10,735 nt of DNA from DASUCS01 sp036275935 (GCA_036275935.1 DASUCS010000149.1:1-10735); one strand, 5' to 3'. Counted from the stretch's first letter, positions 1-7,671 are shown. The notes: generated by a model not told the origin, from the letters alone. A program made the numbers and translations.

Positions 1-593
1 CCGACGCGGTCGTGTCGCCCGACGACCTGCAGCCTGCGTTGGCGAGTGCGGTGCAGACATCGTTCAACCGGGTCGTGGTCGACGGGTGCACCAGCACCAA
101 CGACACGGTGCTCGTGCTCGCCAACGGAGCATCGGGAACGACCCCGGCCCCCGAGCAGTTCACGGCCGCACTCGAGGAGGCCTGCCGGTCGCTCGCCCTG
201 CAGATGGCTCGCGACGCGGAGGGTCACACGAAGATGGTCACGATCCGCATCCAGGACGCGGCCACGGTCGACGACGCGGAACGAGCAGCCCGCAAGCTCG
301 GCACGAGCTTGCTCGTGAAGTCCAGCTTCTACGGCGCCGATCCGTATTGGGGGCGCGTGCTGTCCGATCTCGGCACGGCCGGCGTCGCGATGGACGTCGA
401 CACTGTCACCATCGCGTATGACGACGTCGTGGTCTCGAAAGGACGCGCGCCGACGGGCAAGGACGCGACGTCGGTGCTCCAGCAACCGGAGTTCACGCTG
501 ACCTGCCGGCTCGGGTCGGGTGACGCCAGCTACTTCGTGTACACGAACGACCTGTCGCACGCCTACATCGACGAGAACATGACGACATCGTGA
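1..593 (+). CDS. argJ: Bifunctional ornithine acetyltransferase / N-acetylglutamate synthase, C-terminal half (5' truncated)
   Basis: ArgJ moves the acetyl group from N-acetylornithine to glutamate, and in bifunctional forms also makes N-acetylglutamate from acetyl-CoA. It acts in the cytoplasm. The gene is cut by the left edge; the reading frame is open from base 3 and gives 196 residues to the TGA. Visible family signatures are the DGCTSTNDTVLVLANGAS stretch (bases about 81-134) and the C-terminal YTNDLSHAYIDEN segment. ArgJ cleaves itself before a threonine to give two chains. The first residues here (DAVVSPDDL) match the region a few residues after that threonine, so the window holds almost the whole beta chain and the nucleophile lies just outside. 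The TGA overlaps the argB GTG by 4 bp. Whether the enzyme is mono- or bifunctional cannot be told from this half. A GTG at base 12 is internal, not the true start. Confidence 0.95.
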   Translation, partial: DAVVSPDDLQPALASAVQTSFNRVVVDGCTSTNDTVLVLANGASGTTPAPEQFTAALEEACRSLALQMARDAEGHTKMVTIRIQDAATVDDAERAARKLGTSLLVKSSFYGADPYWGRVLSDLGTAGVAMDVDTVTIAYDDVVVSKGRAPTGKDATSVLQQPEFTLTCRLGSGDASYFVYTNDLSHAYIDENMTTS

Positions 594-1471
594 GCGACGC
601 GAACGACGTGAGCACGCCCGCCGAGAAGACCGACGTCCTCATCGAGGCCTTGCCGTACATCCGCAGGTTCATGGGTTCGACCGTCGTCGTGAAGTACGGC
701 GGCAACGCGATGACCGATCCGGCGCTGGCGCGGCAGTTCGCCGACGACATCGTCCTGATGCACTCGGTCGGGATGCACCCGGTCGTGGTCCACGGCGGTG
801 GCCCGCAGATCAGCGCGCTGATGGAACGACTCGGGATGGTTCCCGAGTTCCGCGGCGGCCTCCGCGTCACCGACGCCGACAGCCTCGACGTCGCCCGCAT
901 GGTGCTCGTCGGCAAGATCAACCGCGACATCGTCTCGGCGGTGAACGTGCACGGCCCGCTCGCGGTGGGACTGTCGGGTGAGGACGCGAACCTGCTGCTG
1001 GCGACGGCGCGCGACCCCGAGCTCGGTTTCGTCGGCGACGTGCACGAGGTGAACCCCGGCATCATCACCCGTTTGCTGGCCGAGGACCTGATCCCCGTCG
1101 TGTCCACGATCGGGGCGAGTGCCGAAGGCCAGGCGTACAACATCAACGCCGACACCGTTGCCGGCGCCATCGCGGAGGCGCTCGGCGCGGAGAAGATCGT
1201 CTACCTCACGGACGTCGCCGGTCTCCTCGGCGATGTCGACGATCCGTCGTCGCTCGTCAGCCGCATCGACGCGAAGTCGTTGCAGGACCTCATCGACAGC
1301 GGGGACCTGACCGGCGGCATGATCCCGAAGATCGAGGCCTGCATCCATGCGGTCGAGCACGGCGTTCGGTCCGCGCACATCCTCGACGGCCGAATCCCGC
1401 ACGTGCTGTTGCTCGAGCTCTTCACCGACTCTGGCGTCGGCACGATGATCACCGAAGGAGTGTCCCAATGA
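590..1471 (+). CDS. argB: Acetylglutamate kinase, probably the arginine-inhibited type
   Basis: This cytoplasmic enzyme phosphorylates N-acetylglutamate with ATP, the second step of arginine synthesis. The product is 293 residues. It shows the amino-acid-kinase motifs KYGGNAM (residues 35-41) and VHGGGPQIS (67-75), then FRGGLRVTD, the GGMIPKIEA segment, and a C-terminal SAHILDGR...ELFTDSGVGTMI segment. About 30 residues precede the first strand (DVLIEALPYIRRFMGSTVVVK region). Such an N-terminal helix and this type of C-terminal signature are known from hexameric, arginine-inhibited kinases; the E. coli enzyme lacks the helix. Feedback inhibition by arginine is therefore a reasonable inference. 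The start is the GTG in the GTGA overlap with the argJ stop; only a weak purine stretch lies upstream, which suggests coupled translation. The stop overlaps the argD start by 4 bp. Confidence 0.97.
   Translation: MSDANDVSTPAEKTDVLIEALPYIRRFMGSTVVVKYGGNAMTDPALARQFADDIVLMHSVGMHPVVVHGGGPQISALMERLGMVPEFRGGLRVTDADSLDVARMVLVGKINRDIVSAVNVHGPLAVGLSGEDANLLLATARDPELGFVGDVHEVNPGIITRLLAEDLIPVVSTIGASAEGQAYNINADTVAGAIAEALGAEKIVYLTDVAGLLGDVDDPSSLVSRIDAKSLQDLIDSGDLTGGMIPKIEACIHAVEHGVRSAHILDGRIPHVLLLELFTDSGVGTMITEGVSQ
1454..1460 (+). promoter_or_regulatory. Ribosome binding site of argD
   Basis: GAAGGAG lies 7 bp before the argD ATG, inside the end of argB. It is one of only two strong Shine-Dalgarno sequences in the arg cluster, and it fixes the ATG at 1468 as the argD start. 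Confidence 0.7.
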
Positions 1472-2613
1472 GCTCACATCTCATGCCGACGTACCCGCCG
1501 CCGCCGGTCACGTTCGTGCGAGGTGAGGGCACGCGCCTGTGGGACGACAACGGGAACGAGTACCTCGACTTCTTGTGCGGGCTCGCGGTCACGTCGCTCG
1601 GCCACGCCAACCCGGTGATCGCCGACGCCATCAACGAGCAGGCCCGAACGCTGTTGCACGTGTCGAACCTGTTCGCGACCCAGCCGGGTGAAGACGTTGC
1701 ATCGACTCTCGACGATCTCCTCGGCGGCGGCGGCCTCGTGTTCTTCTGCAACAGCGGTGGCGAGGCCAACGAGTGCGCGATCAAGCTCGCCCGCAAGTTC
1801 GGCGGCCGAGGTCGCCACGTGGTGGTGAGCGCGTACGGCTCGTTCCACGGACGAACGTTGGCGACGCTGCATGCGACCGGTCAGCCTCAGAAGCACGAGA
1901 CGTTCCAGCCGCTGCCCGAAGGTTTCCGGCACGTGGCGTGGAACGACCTCGACGCGCTCGAGTCGTCGCTCGATCCTTCGGTCGCCGCGGTCCTGCTCGA
2001 ACCCATCCAAGGTGAGGGCGGCGTGAACCCCGCGACCGCGGAGTACTTCCAAGGTGTACGTCGGATCTGCGACGAGCGCGGGATTCTGTTCATGGTCGAC
2101 GAGGTGCAGACCGGCCTCGGGCGCACCGGCGAGTGGTTCGGCTTCCAGCACTTCGGCGTGCAGCCGGATGTCGTGACCATGGCCAAGGCACTCGGCAACG
2201 GTGTGCCGATCGGCGCGTGCTGGGCCCGTACTGACGTGGCGACCGCGTTCGAGCCCGGCGACCACGCCACGACCTTCGGCGGTCAGCCTCTGGCGGCGGG
2301 CACCGCTCGGGCCGTGCTCAACGAGATGATCCGGCTCGACGTCCCCGCACTCGCAACCCGCGCGGGCGCGCGACTGATGAACGCACTTCGGGAGACCCCC
2401 GGCATCTCGGACGTGCGTGGTCTCGGCTTGCTCATCGCCGCGCAGCTCGACGAAGGCCGCGACGCCAAGGCTGTCGCGAACGGATGCCTCGATGCTGGCC
2501 TCGTCGTCAACGCAGTGACCTCGACCGCGCTCCGGCTCGCGCCGCCGCTGACGGTCACTGACGCCGAGATCGACGACGCCGTTGCCATCCTCGCGAAGGT
2601 GCTCGCGGCGTGA
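1468..2613 (+). CDS. argD: Acetylornithine aminotransferase
   Basis: This is a PLP-dependent class III aminotransferase. It converts N-acetylglutamate semialdehyde and glutamate to N-acetylornithine and 2-oxoglutarate. The 381-residue product has the usual length for the family. Visible signatures are the N-terminal GLAVTSLGHANP segment, CNSGGEANECAIKLAR (about 94-109; most relatives have SGTEA or SGAEA here), SFHGRT (125-130), the cofactor-binding DEVQTGLGRTG (211-221), and the Schiff-base lysine in TMAKALGNG, K240. A TFGGQPLA segment follows. The ATG overlaps the argB stop (ATGA) and has a strong ribosome binding site. The stop overlaps the argF GTG. Class III transaminases are diverse, but the position between argB and argF makes the acetylornithine assignment firm. 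Some ArgD enzymes also serve lysine synthesis as succinyldiaminopimelate aminotransferases; this cannot be judged here. Confidence 0.96.
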   Translation: MSSHLMPTYPPPPVTFVRGEGTRLWDDNGNEYLDFLCGLAVTSLGHANPVIADAINEQARTLLHVSNLFATQPGEDVASTLDDLLGGGGLVFFCNSGGEANECAIKLARKFGGRGRHVVVSAYGSFHGRTLATLHATGQPQKHETFQPLPEGFRHVAWNDLDALESSLDPSVAAVLLEPIQGEGGVNPATAEYFQGVRRICDERGILFMVDEVQTGLGRTGEWFGFQHFGVQPDVVTMAKALGNGVPIGACWARTDVATAFEPGDHATTFGGQPLAAGTARAVLNEMIRLDVPALATRAGARLMNALRETPGISDVRGLGLLIAAQLDEGRDAKAVANGCLDAGLVVNAVTSTALRLAPPLTVTDAEIDDAVAILAKVLAA

Positions 2614-3512
2614 GCCTCAGGCACTTCTTGGAGGTCGACGACCTCTCGCTCGACGAGCTACAGGATGTCCTCGATCGCGCCGATTCCCGCATGGTCGACA
2701 AACCGCTCGCCGGGAAGGGCGCAGCCCTGTACTTCGAGAAGCCGTCGCTGCGCACGCGCCATTCGGCCGAGATGGCCATCGTGCAGCTCGGTGGGCACCC
2801 CGTGACCGTGCGCCGGGACGAGATCGGCGCCGGCGCCCGCGAGACGTTGTCGGACATCGCCCACGTGCTCAGCGGCTACCACGCAGTGCTCGGCGCCCGC
2901 GTCTTCCACCACGCCGACCTCGAAGCGTTCGCTGCCGCCGACGCTCTGCCGATCGTGAACCTGCTGTCCGATCAGGCGCATCCGTGCCAGGCACTTGCCG
3001 ACCTCTTGACGATGCGACAGGAGTGGGGCTCGCTCGACGGACGAACGGTGTGCTGGGTCGGCGACTTCAACAACGTGGCTCGCTCGCTGTCGATCGGTGC
3101 CGCGCGGTTCGGCATGTCGCTGCAGCTCGCGTGTCCGGCGGGCTACGGCCCATCCGATGCCGACCTCGACCGTCTGGCGCAGCACGACTGCGCGCCGTTC
3201 GTCACGACGCACGCCGAGGAGGCGGCCAAGGGAGCCGACGCGGTGCACACCGATGTGTTCACGTCGATGGGCCAGGAAGGCGAAGCCGAAACGCGGGCGA
3301 GAGCGTTCGAGGGCTTCCAGGTCGACGACCGGATCATGGAAGCCGCTGCCCCGCGCGCGATCTTCATGCACTGCCTGCCCGCACACCGCGGCGAGGAGGT
3401 CGCCGCGTCGGTCGCCGACGGGCCGCAGAGCCGTATCTTCCGACAAGCGCACAATCGGATGCACTCGTTCCGTGGGTTGGTGTCGTGGTTGCTGGAAGTG
3501 AACGGGCGATGA
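2610..3512 (+). CDS. argF: Ornithine carbamoyltransferase
   Basis: The enzyme condenses ornithine with carbamoyl phosphate to give citrulline in the cytoplasm. The product is 300 residues, normal for the family. The carbamoyl-phosphate site is seen as FEKPSLRTR (42-50; the third position of the usual STRTR motif is Leu) and HPCQALADLLT (124-134). GDFNNVARS lies at 151-159. The ornithine loop is DVFTSMGQE (215-223), and HCLPAHRGEEV lies at 254-264 with the conserved cysteine C255. The SMG and HCLP motifs favour an ornithine over an aspartate carbamoyltransferase. The start is the GTG in the GTGA overlap with the argD stop, with GAAGGTG 8 bp upstream. The stop overlaps the argR start as ATGA. 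Confidence 0.96.
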   Translation: MSLRHFLEVDDLSLDELQDVLDRADSRMVDKPLAGKGAALYFEKPSLRTRHSAEMAIVQLGGHPVTVRRDEIGAGARETLSDIAHVLSGYHAVLGARVFHHADLEAFAAADALPIVNLLSDQAHPCQALADLLTMRQEWGSLDGRTVCWVGDFNNVARSLSIGAARFGMSLQLACPAGYGPSDADLDRLAQHDCAPFVTTHAEEAAKGADAVHTDVFTSMGQEGEAETRARAFEGFQVDDRIMEAAAPRAIFMHCLPAHRGEEVAASVADGPQSRIFRQAHNRMHSFRGLVSWLLEVNGR

Positions 3513-4009
3513 GTGCGAAGCCGTCGTCGTCCAACGGCGCGCAGCGACTCACGAAGCAGCAGCGACAGCACCGCATCGCCGGGCTGCTCGAGCACTACTC
3601 GGTCACGAGCCAAGGCCAGCTGGTCGACCTGCTGACCGCCGACGGGGTGGTGGCCACCCAGGCCACGGTGTCGCGCGACCTCGAGGAGATGGGCGCGATC
3701 AAAGTGCGGGCGTCCGGCGGTGACAGCGTCTACGCCATCCCCGACCTCCCGAAGGAGCAGCGGACGCCGGAGGATCACCTCCGCCGCGTGCTGGGGGATT
3801 GGGTGGTCGAGGTCGATCACTCACACAACCTCGTCGTGCTGCGGACCCCACCCGGGTCCGCGCACGTGGTGGCGTCGGCCCTCGACCGCGCCGGACTCCC
3901 GGCAATTCTCGGAACCGTCGCCGGAGACGACACGATCATGGTCGTCGTCGCCGAACGCTCGAGTGGGGCGAAGGTCGCCCGCGAGATCGCGCAGCTCGCC
4001 GGTCTGTAA
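3509..4009 (+). CDS. argR: Arginine repressor
   Basis: ArgR is the hexameric, arginine-responsive DNA-binding regulator of arginine genes. The product is 166 residues. The N-terminal winged helix-turn-helix (about 15-68) carries the signature TQATVSRDLEEMGAIKV, with the Ser-Arg pair at 55-56. A short linker (DLPKEQRTPED) leads to the C-terminal domain (about 88-166), which forms the hexamer and binds arginine. It shows GTVAGDDTI at 135-143, the aspartates that hold the ligand. The frame stays open far upstream through argF, but the start is set by the ATGA overlap with the argF stop, by GGAAG 10 bp upstream, and by the family length of about 150-170 residues. Lying inside the operon it probably controls, it is likely autoregulated; this is inferred from position. 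Confidence 0.96.
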   Translation: MSAKPSSSNGAQRLTKQQRQHRIAGLLEHYSVTSQGQLVDLLTADGVVATQATVSRDLEEMGAIKVRASGGDSVYAIPDLPKEQRTPEDHLRRVLGDWVVEVDHSHNLVVLRTPPGSAHVVASALDRAGLPAILGTVAGDDTIMVVVAERSSGAKVAREIAQLAGL

Positions 4010-4011
4010 TC

Positions 4012-4023
4012 ACGAAATTGCGT
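4012..4023 (+). promoter_or_regulatory. Candidate ArgR operator: AT-rich palindrome before argG
   Basis: ACGAAATTGCGT is an imperfect 12-bp palindrome: 10 of 12 positions match its own reverse complement. It starts 3 bp after the argR stop, in the only non-coding gap of the arg cluster. The AAATT core stands out in GC-rich surroundings. Known ARG boxes are imperfect palindromes of about 18 bp with an AT-rich core, often in pairs. This one is shorter, and I see no second copy nearby, so the call is tentative. Confidence 0.3.
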
Positions 4024-4037
4024 TGGCGGGCCCCTCA

Positions 4038-4043
4038 TACGGT
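4038..4043 (+). promoter_or_regulatory. Possible -10 box for argGH
   Basis: TACGGT fits the actinobacterial TANNNT pattern. A start of transcription about 7 bp further on would leave a leader of roughly 25 nt before argG. A partial -35 (TTGCGT, 4018-4023) lies only 14 bp upstream, which is short, so support is weak. The partial -35 would overlap the palindrome at 4012-4023, which would allow repression. Confidence 0.25.
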
Positions 4044-4062
4044 GGTCAGCCAGCACAGAAAC

Positions 4063-4069
4063 GAAGGAG
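4063..4069 (+). promoter_or_regulatory. Ribosome binding site of argG
   Basis: GAAGGAG is a near-ideal Shine-Dalgarno sequence. Two tandem GTG codons follow at 4072 and 4075. The spacing is 2 bp to the first and 5 bp to the second, which favours the second as the start. Confidence 0.75.
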
Positions 4070-4074
4070 TTGTG

Positions 4075-5280
4075 GTGGCAAAGAGAGTGGTGCTGGCCTA
4101 CAGCGGGGGACTGGACACGTCCGTCGCGGTGCGCTGGATGATCGACAACCTCGGCGTCGAGGTCATCGCGCTCGCCGTCAACGTCGGCCAGGACGGCGGC
4201 TCCATCGACGAGGCGACGATCGACGAGCGCGCTCGCGCCGCCGGTGCCGTCGACTGCATCGTGGTCGACGCCCGCGAGGAGTTCGCGCGTGACTTCCTGG
4301 TGCCGGCGTTGAAGGCGAACGCTCTGTACGAGGGCCAGTACCCGCTCGTGTCGGCGCTGTCGCGGCCGGTCATCGTGAAGCACCTCGTCGAAGCGGCGCG
4401 CTACCACGGCGCCGACGCCGTGGCGCACGGTTGCACCGGCAAGGGCAACGACCAGGTGCGGTTCGAGGTGTCGACCCGCGCCCTCGCTCCCGACCTCGAC
4501 GTCGTCGCGCCGGTGCGCTCGTGGGGCATGACGCGCGAGGACTGCATCCTCTACGCGTACGACCACGGCATCCCGATCACCGCGACGAAGGAGAAGGTGT
4601 ACTCCATCGACGACAACCTCTGGGGACGGGCGATCGAGTGCGGCGAGATGGAGGACCCGTGGCGCGTGCCGCCGCCGGGCGTCTGGTCGCTCACGAAGCA
4701 AACCGCAACCGAGCCTCGCGACCTCGTCATCGGGTTCGATCAGGGCGTGCCCACGTCGCTCGACGGCAAGGAGCTGCCGCTCGTCGACCTGATCTCCGAG
4801 GTCGGTGCGGCCGTGGGCTCCTACGGGTGCGGCCGCCTCGACATGGTCGAGAACCGCCGCGTCGGGATCAAGAGCCGCGAGACGTACGAGTGTCCGTCCG
4901 GCCTCGCCCTCATCCAGGCACACACCGACCTCGAGTCGATCACGCACGAGCGCGACCTCGCCCGTGAGAAGCAGCGCCTCGAGATTCGCTACGCCGAGCT
5001 CGTGTACGACGGCTTGTGGTTCTCGCCATTGCGCCAGGCCCTCGACGCGTTCATCGACGAGACCCAACGCTTCGTCACCGGCGAGGTGCGGCTGCATCTC
5101 GAGCCCGGTTCGTGCCAGGTCACCGGGCGCCGCAGCGAGTACAGCCTGTACGACTATGGGCTGGCGACGTACGACGCCGCTGACGCGTTCCGTCACGACG
5201 ACTCCGCAGGGTTCGTCCGGCTGTGGGGACTCGGGTTGCAGACCTGGGCCGCGAAGCAGGGCACGAGCGAGGGCGCGTGA
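4075..5280 (+). CDS. argG: Argininosuccinate synthase
   Basis: The enzyme joins citrulline and aspartate with ATP to make argininosuccinate. From the chosen start the product has 401 residues, the standard length. The ATP pyrophosphatase P-loop is AYSGGLDTS at 8-16. Further signatures are EGQYPLVSALSRP (86-98) and HGCTGKGNDQVRFE (118-131), the aspartate/ATP binding region, followed by AYDHGIPITATKEK, SIDDNLWGRAIECG and VENRRVGIKSRE. The start is the second of two tandem GTG codons, chosen for the 5-bp spacing from a strong ribosome binding site and because the protein then begins MAKRVVLAYSGG. The gene follows argR after 65 bp, so it may have its own promoter. Its TGA overlaps the argH GTG by 4 bp. 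Confidence 0.97.
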   Translation: MAKRVVLAYSGGLDTSVAVRWMIDNLGVEVIALAVNVGQDGGSIDEATIDERARAAGAVDCIVVDAREEFARDFLVPALKANALYEGQYPLVSALSRPVIVKHLVEAARYHGADAVAHGCTGKGNDQVRFEVSTRALAPDLDVVAPVRSWGMTREDCILYAYDHGIPITATKEKVYSIDDNLWGRAIECGEMEDPWRVPPPGVWSLTKQTATEPRDLVIGFDQGVPTSLDGKELPLVDLISEVGAAVGSYGCGRLDMVENRRVGIKSRETYECPSGLALIQAHTDLESITHERDLAREKQRLEIRYAELVYDGLWFSPLRQALDAFIDETQRFVTGEVRLHLEPGSCQVTGRRSEYSLYDYGLATYDAADAFRHDDSAGFVRLWGLGLQTWAAKQGTSEGA

Positions 5281-6683
5281 CGGAGAAGAAGGACGGCGGG
5301 GGCCAGACGCTCTGGCACGGGCGCTTCGAGCAGGGCCCGTCGCCGGAGCTGTTGGCGTTCTCCGAGAGCCTCTCGTTCGACCGCCGGCTCGCGGGCGACG
5401 ACATCAACGGCTCACGTGCGCACGTGCGCGGCTTGCAACGCGGCGACATCCTGACGCAGGACGAAGCGGACGCCATCCTCGCCGCGCTCGACCAAGTCGG
5501 CGACGAGCTCGACAAGGACACGTTCACGTTCGAGCCGTCGGACGAGGACATCCACACTGCGATCGAGCGCCGCGTCACCGAGCTCGCCGGACCAGCCGGC
5601 GCCAAGGTGCACACGGGCCGAAGCCGCAACGACCAGGTCGCCACCGCACTGCGCCTGTACCTCAAACGCGAGCTCGGCGACATCGCCGCCGCGCTCGTCG
5701 AGTTGCAGCACGTACTGCTCGATCGGGCCGCCGAGTCAGGTCCGGCCTACTTGCCGGGCTACACGCACATGCAACGTGCACAGCCGGTTCTCCTGTCGCA
5801 TCATCTCCTCGCGCACGGCTGGGCGTTGGCCCGAGACATCGATCGCATCCTCGCCACCCGCACGCGCCTCGACGTGTCGCCGCTCGGCGCCGGCGCGTTG
5901 GCGGGCTCGTCGTTGCCGCTCGACCCCGACGGTGTGGCTCACGAGCTCGGGTTCGCCAAGCGCTTCGAGAACTCGCTCGACGCCGTCAGCGATCGCGACT
6001 TCGTCGCCGAGTCGCTGTTCGATCTCGCGCTCCTCGGTGTGCACTTGTCGCGTCTCGGCGAAGAGATCGTGTTGTGGGCGACCGAGGAGTTCGGGTTCAT
6101 CACGCTCCACGACGCGTACGCCACCGGCAGTTCGATGATGCCGCAGAAGAAGAACCCCGACATCGCCGAGCTCATCCGCGGCAAGAGCGGCCGCCTGGTC
6201 GGCCACCTCACCGGTGTGCTCACCACGCTCAAGGGACTGCCACTCTCGTACAACCGCGACCTGCAGGAGGACAAGGAGCCGCTGTTCGACGCGATCGACA
6301 CGGTCAGGTTGAGCCTGCCGGCGCTGAGCGGTCTTCTGCGCACGCTGCATTTCAACATCGAGCGGATGCAGCAGGCGGCCGACTCGCCGAGCGCGGCGGC
6401 AACCGATCTCGCCGAGCTGCTGGTCGAGCGCGGCATCCCGTTCCGGGACGCTCACGCGATCGTTGGTGGCATCGTGCGCGACTCGATCGAGCGCCACGTC
6501 CCGCTCGCCGAGCTCGTCGCCGCTCACCCCGAGCTCGGCGACGACGGCCTGGAGCTGCTGGAGATCGGCGTGGCCGTCACGCGCCGCCGCACACCGGGCG
6601 GCGCAGGCCCGGCCCCGGTCGAGGACCAGCTGGTGCAGTTCCGCGCGCAGCTCGAGCGCCTCGCCGCCCGACTGCCGTCGTGA
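5277..6683 (+). CDS. argH: Argininosuccinate lyase
   Basis: This is the last step of arginine synthesis: argininosuccinate is split to arginine and fumarate. The enzyme belongs to the fumarase/aspartase superfamily and works as a homotetramer. The product is 468 residues. It begins with the typical LWHGRFEQGPSPELLAFSES stretch (12-31). The three conserved active-site regions are seen: HTGRSRNDQ (112-120), GYTHMQRAQP (161-170, His164), and the mobile serine loop GSSMMPQKKNPD (284-295). The start is the GTG in the GTGA overlap with the argG stop; the longer frame from 5223 would overlap argG by 58 bp and lacks family support. A GAGGG lies only 3 bp before the GTG. The stop overlaps the next gene by 4 bp. 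Confidence 0.97.
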   Translation: MTEKKDGGGQTLWHGRFEQGPSPELLAFSESLSFDRRLAGDDINGSRAHVRGLQRGDILTQDEADAILAALDQVGDELDKDTFTFEPSDEDIHTAIERRVTELAGPAGAKVHTGRSRNDQVATALRLYLKRELGDIAAALVELQHVLLDRAAESGPAYLPGYTHMQRAQPVLLSHHLLAHGWALARDIDRILATRTRLDVSPLGAGALAGSSLPLDPDGVAHELGFAKRFENSLDAVSDRDFVAESLFDLALLGVHLSRLGEEIVLWATEEFGFITLHDAYATGSSMMPQKKNPDIAELIRGKSGRLVGHLTGVLTTLKGLPLSYNRDLQEDKEPLFDAIDTVRLSLPALSGLLRTLHFNIERMQQAADSPSAAATDLAELLVERGIPFRDAHAIVGGIVRDSIERHVPLAELVAAHPELGDDGLELLEIGVAVTRRRTPGGAGPAPVEDQLVQFRAQLERLAARLPS

Positions 6684-7063
6684 CCTTCTCGCAGGACTTC
6701 CAGATCCGCTACGGCGAGGTCGACCTGCAAGGCGTCGTGTTCAACGCGCACTACCTCGCCTACGTCGACCACTGCGTCGACCAGTGGCTGCGGTCTCTCG
6801 ACGTCCTCGGCGCGGGGACAGGTTGGGACATCATGGTGAAGAAGGCCACCGTCGAGTGGATGGATTCGGCCGGCATCGGAGAGACCTTGACGCTGGTGCC
6901 ACGTGTGACGCGTTGGGGCAACACCTCGTTCGACGTCACAGTCGACGGCGCCGTCGGCGAGCGGACCGTGTTCCAAGCGGTCGTGCTCTACGTCGGTGTG
7001 AAGCTCGGTACGAAGGAGCCGATGCCACCGCCCGACAACGTTCGGCGCGCGCTGTCGGAGTGA
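6680..7063 (+). CDS. Hotdog-fold acyl-CoA thioesterase, YbgC/4HBT-like
   Basis: This small cytoplasmic protein (127 residues) belongs to the 4-hydroxybenzoyl-CoA thioesterase superfamily, whose members hydrolyse acyl-CoA or acyl-carrier thioesters. The signature is RYGEVDLQGVVFNAHYLAYV (residues 10-29); D15 takes the place of the catalytic aspartate, and GVVFNAHYL matches the GVVYHANYL of YbgC-type enzymes. The rest follows the usual pattern, including a central IMVKKATVEWMDSAGIGETL strand region and a late VFQAVVLYVGV strand. The start is the GTG in the GTGA overlap with the argH stop. No ribosome binding site is visible, so translation probably depends on argH. The end overlaps mpg in the same way. 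The true substrate is unknown, and a link to arginine synthesis is not evident. The frame is open far upstream across argG and argH, but that part is a shadow. Confidence 0.88.
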   Translation: MTFSQDFQIRYGEVDLQGVVFNAHYLAYVDHCVDQWLRSLDVLGAGTGWDIMVKKATVEWMDSAGIGETLTLVPRVTRWGNTSFDVTVDGAVGERTVFQAVVLYVGVKLGTKEPMPPPDNVRRALSE

Positions 7064-7665
7064 CCGACAACGTCCTGGAGCGCGCCTTCTATGCGCGCGA
7101 TCCCAAGGTCGTCGCCAGGCAGCTGCTCAACAAGGTCATCGTCCGCGACGAATGCGCGGCGCGCATCGTCGAGGTCGAGGCCTATTGCGGCCCGATCGAC
7201 CCAGGCAGTCACGCGTTTCGCGGCGAGACCCCGCGCAACGCGACCATGTTCGGACCTGCGGGCGGCCTGTACGTGTACTTCACCTACGGCATGCACTGGT
7301 GCGCGAACGCCGTGTGCGGTGATGTCGATGAAGGCGTCGCCGTGCTCCTGCGCGCCGCGGAGCCACTGTGCGGTCTCGAGCTCATGCGCGCCCGCCGCGG
7401 ACGGGTCGCGGTGCGCGATCGCGACCTGTGCAGCGGTCCCGCGAAGTTGTGCCAGGCGTTCGGGCTCGATCGCGCCTTCGATGGTGCCGATCTGGTGACC
7501 GGTGATCGCGGCGTCGTGATCCTGGATGACGGCGTGCGGCCACCTCGCCGACCGGGCAACAGCGTGCGCATCGGTCTACGCGCCGGAGCCGAACACCCGT
7601 GGCGCTGGTACGTCGAGGGCAACGAGCACGTGTCGCGCCTGCCGACGCGTCGAACAGGCGGCTAG
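7060..7665 (+). CDS. mpg: 3-methyladenine DNA glycosylase, AAG/Mpg family
   Basis: The protein excises alkylated purines such as 3-methyladenine from DNA in base excision repair. The product is 201 residues, as expected for bacterial members. Visible family features are RIVEVEAY (35-42), with E40 aligned to the catalytic glutamate and Y42 to the base-stacking tyrosine of human AAG, then GSHAFRGETPRNATMFGPAG (49-68), with H51 matching the active-site histidine, and LYVYFTYGMHWCANAVCG (70-87). SGPAKLCQAFGL and a final PWRWYVEGN are also typical. The start is the GTG in the GTGA overlap with the thioesterase stop. In M. tuberculosis mpg lies next to tyrS; here two opposite-strand genes lie between them. 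The gene ends 2 bp before the stop of a convergent gene, with no room for a terminator. Confidence 0.93.
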   Translation: MTDNVLERAFYARDPKVVARQLLNKVIVRDECAARIVEVEAYCGPIDPGSHAFRGETPRNATMFGPAGGLYVYFTYGMHWCANAVCGDVDEGVAVLLRAAEPLCGLELMRARRGRVAVRDRDLCSGPAKLCQAFGLDRAFDGADLVTGDRGVVILDDGVRPPRRPGNSVRIGLRAGAEHPWRWYVEGNEHVSRLPTRRTGG

Positions 7666-7671
7666 AACTAG
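7662..7671. other. Near-palindromic junction holding both stops of convergent genes
   Basis: CTAGAACTAG contains the TAG of mpg on the + strand (7663-7665) and the TAG of the small membrane protein on the - strand (7670-7668). Only 2 bp lie between the two coding regions. There is no separate terminator hairpin, so transcripts from each side must end inside, or run into, the opposing gene. Confidence 0.8.

Noticed and set aside
2582..3508. Open frame running into argR, which could suggest a much longer, fused ArgR
   Set aside because: It lies over argF in another frame, has an Arg-rich low-quality translation, and ArgR is complete from the ATGA overlap at 3509.
4026..4034. GGGCCC core as a terminator stem after argR
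   Set aside because: The inverted repeat is too short, has no loop and no T-run, and argG follows on the same strand.
3817..5196. Long open frame (459 codons) antisense to argR and argG
   Set aside because: It lies wholly opposite well-supported genes, and its translation is rich in Arg, Val and Asp with no recognisable motif.
4805..6679. Open frame of 625 codons upstream of, and in frame with, the thioesterase
   Set aside because: It is a shadow of argG and argH, typical of high-GC DNA where stops are rare. The Arg/Ala-rich translation shows no domain.
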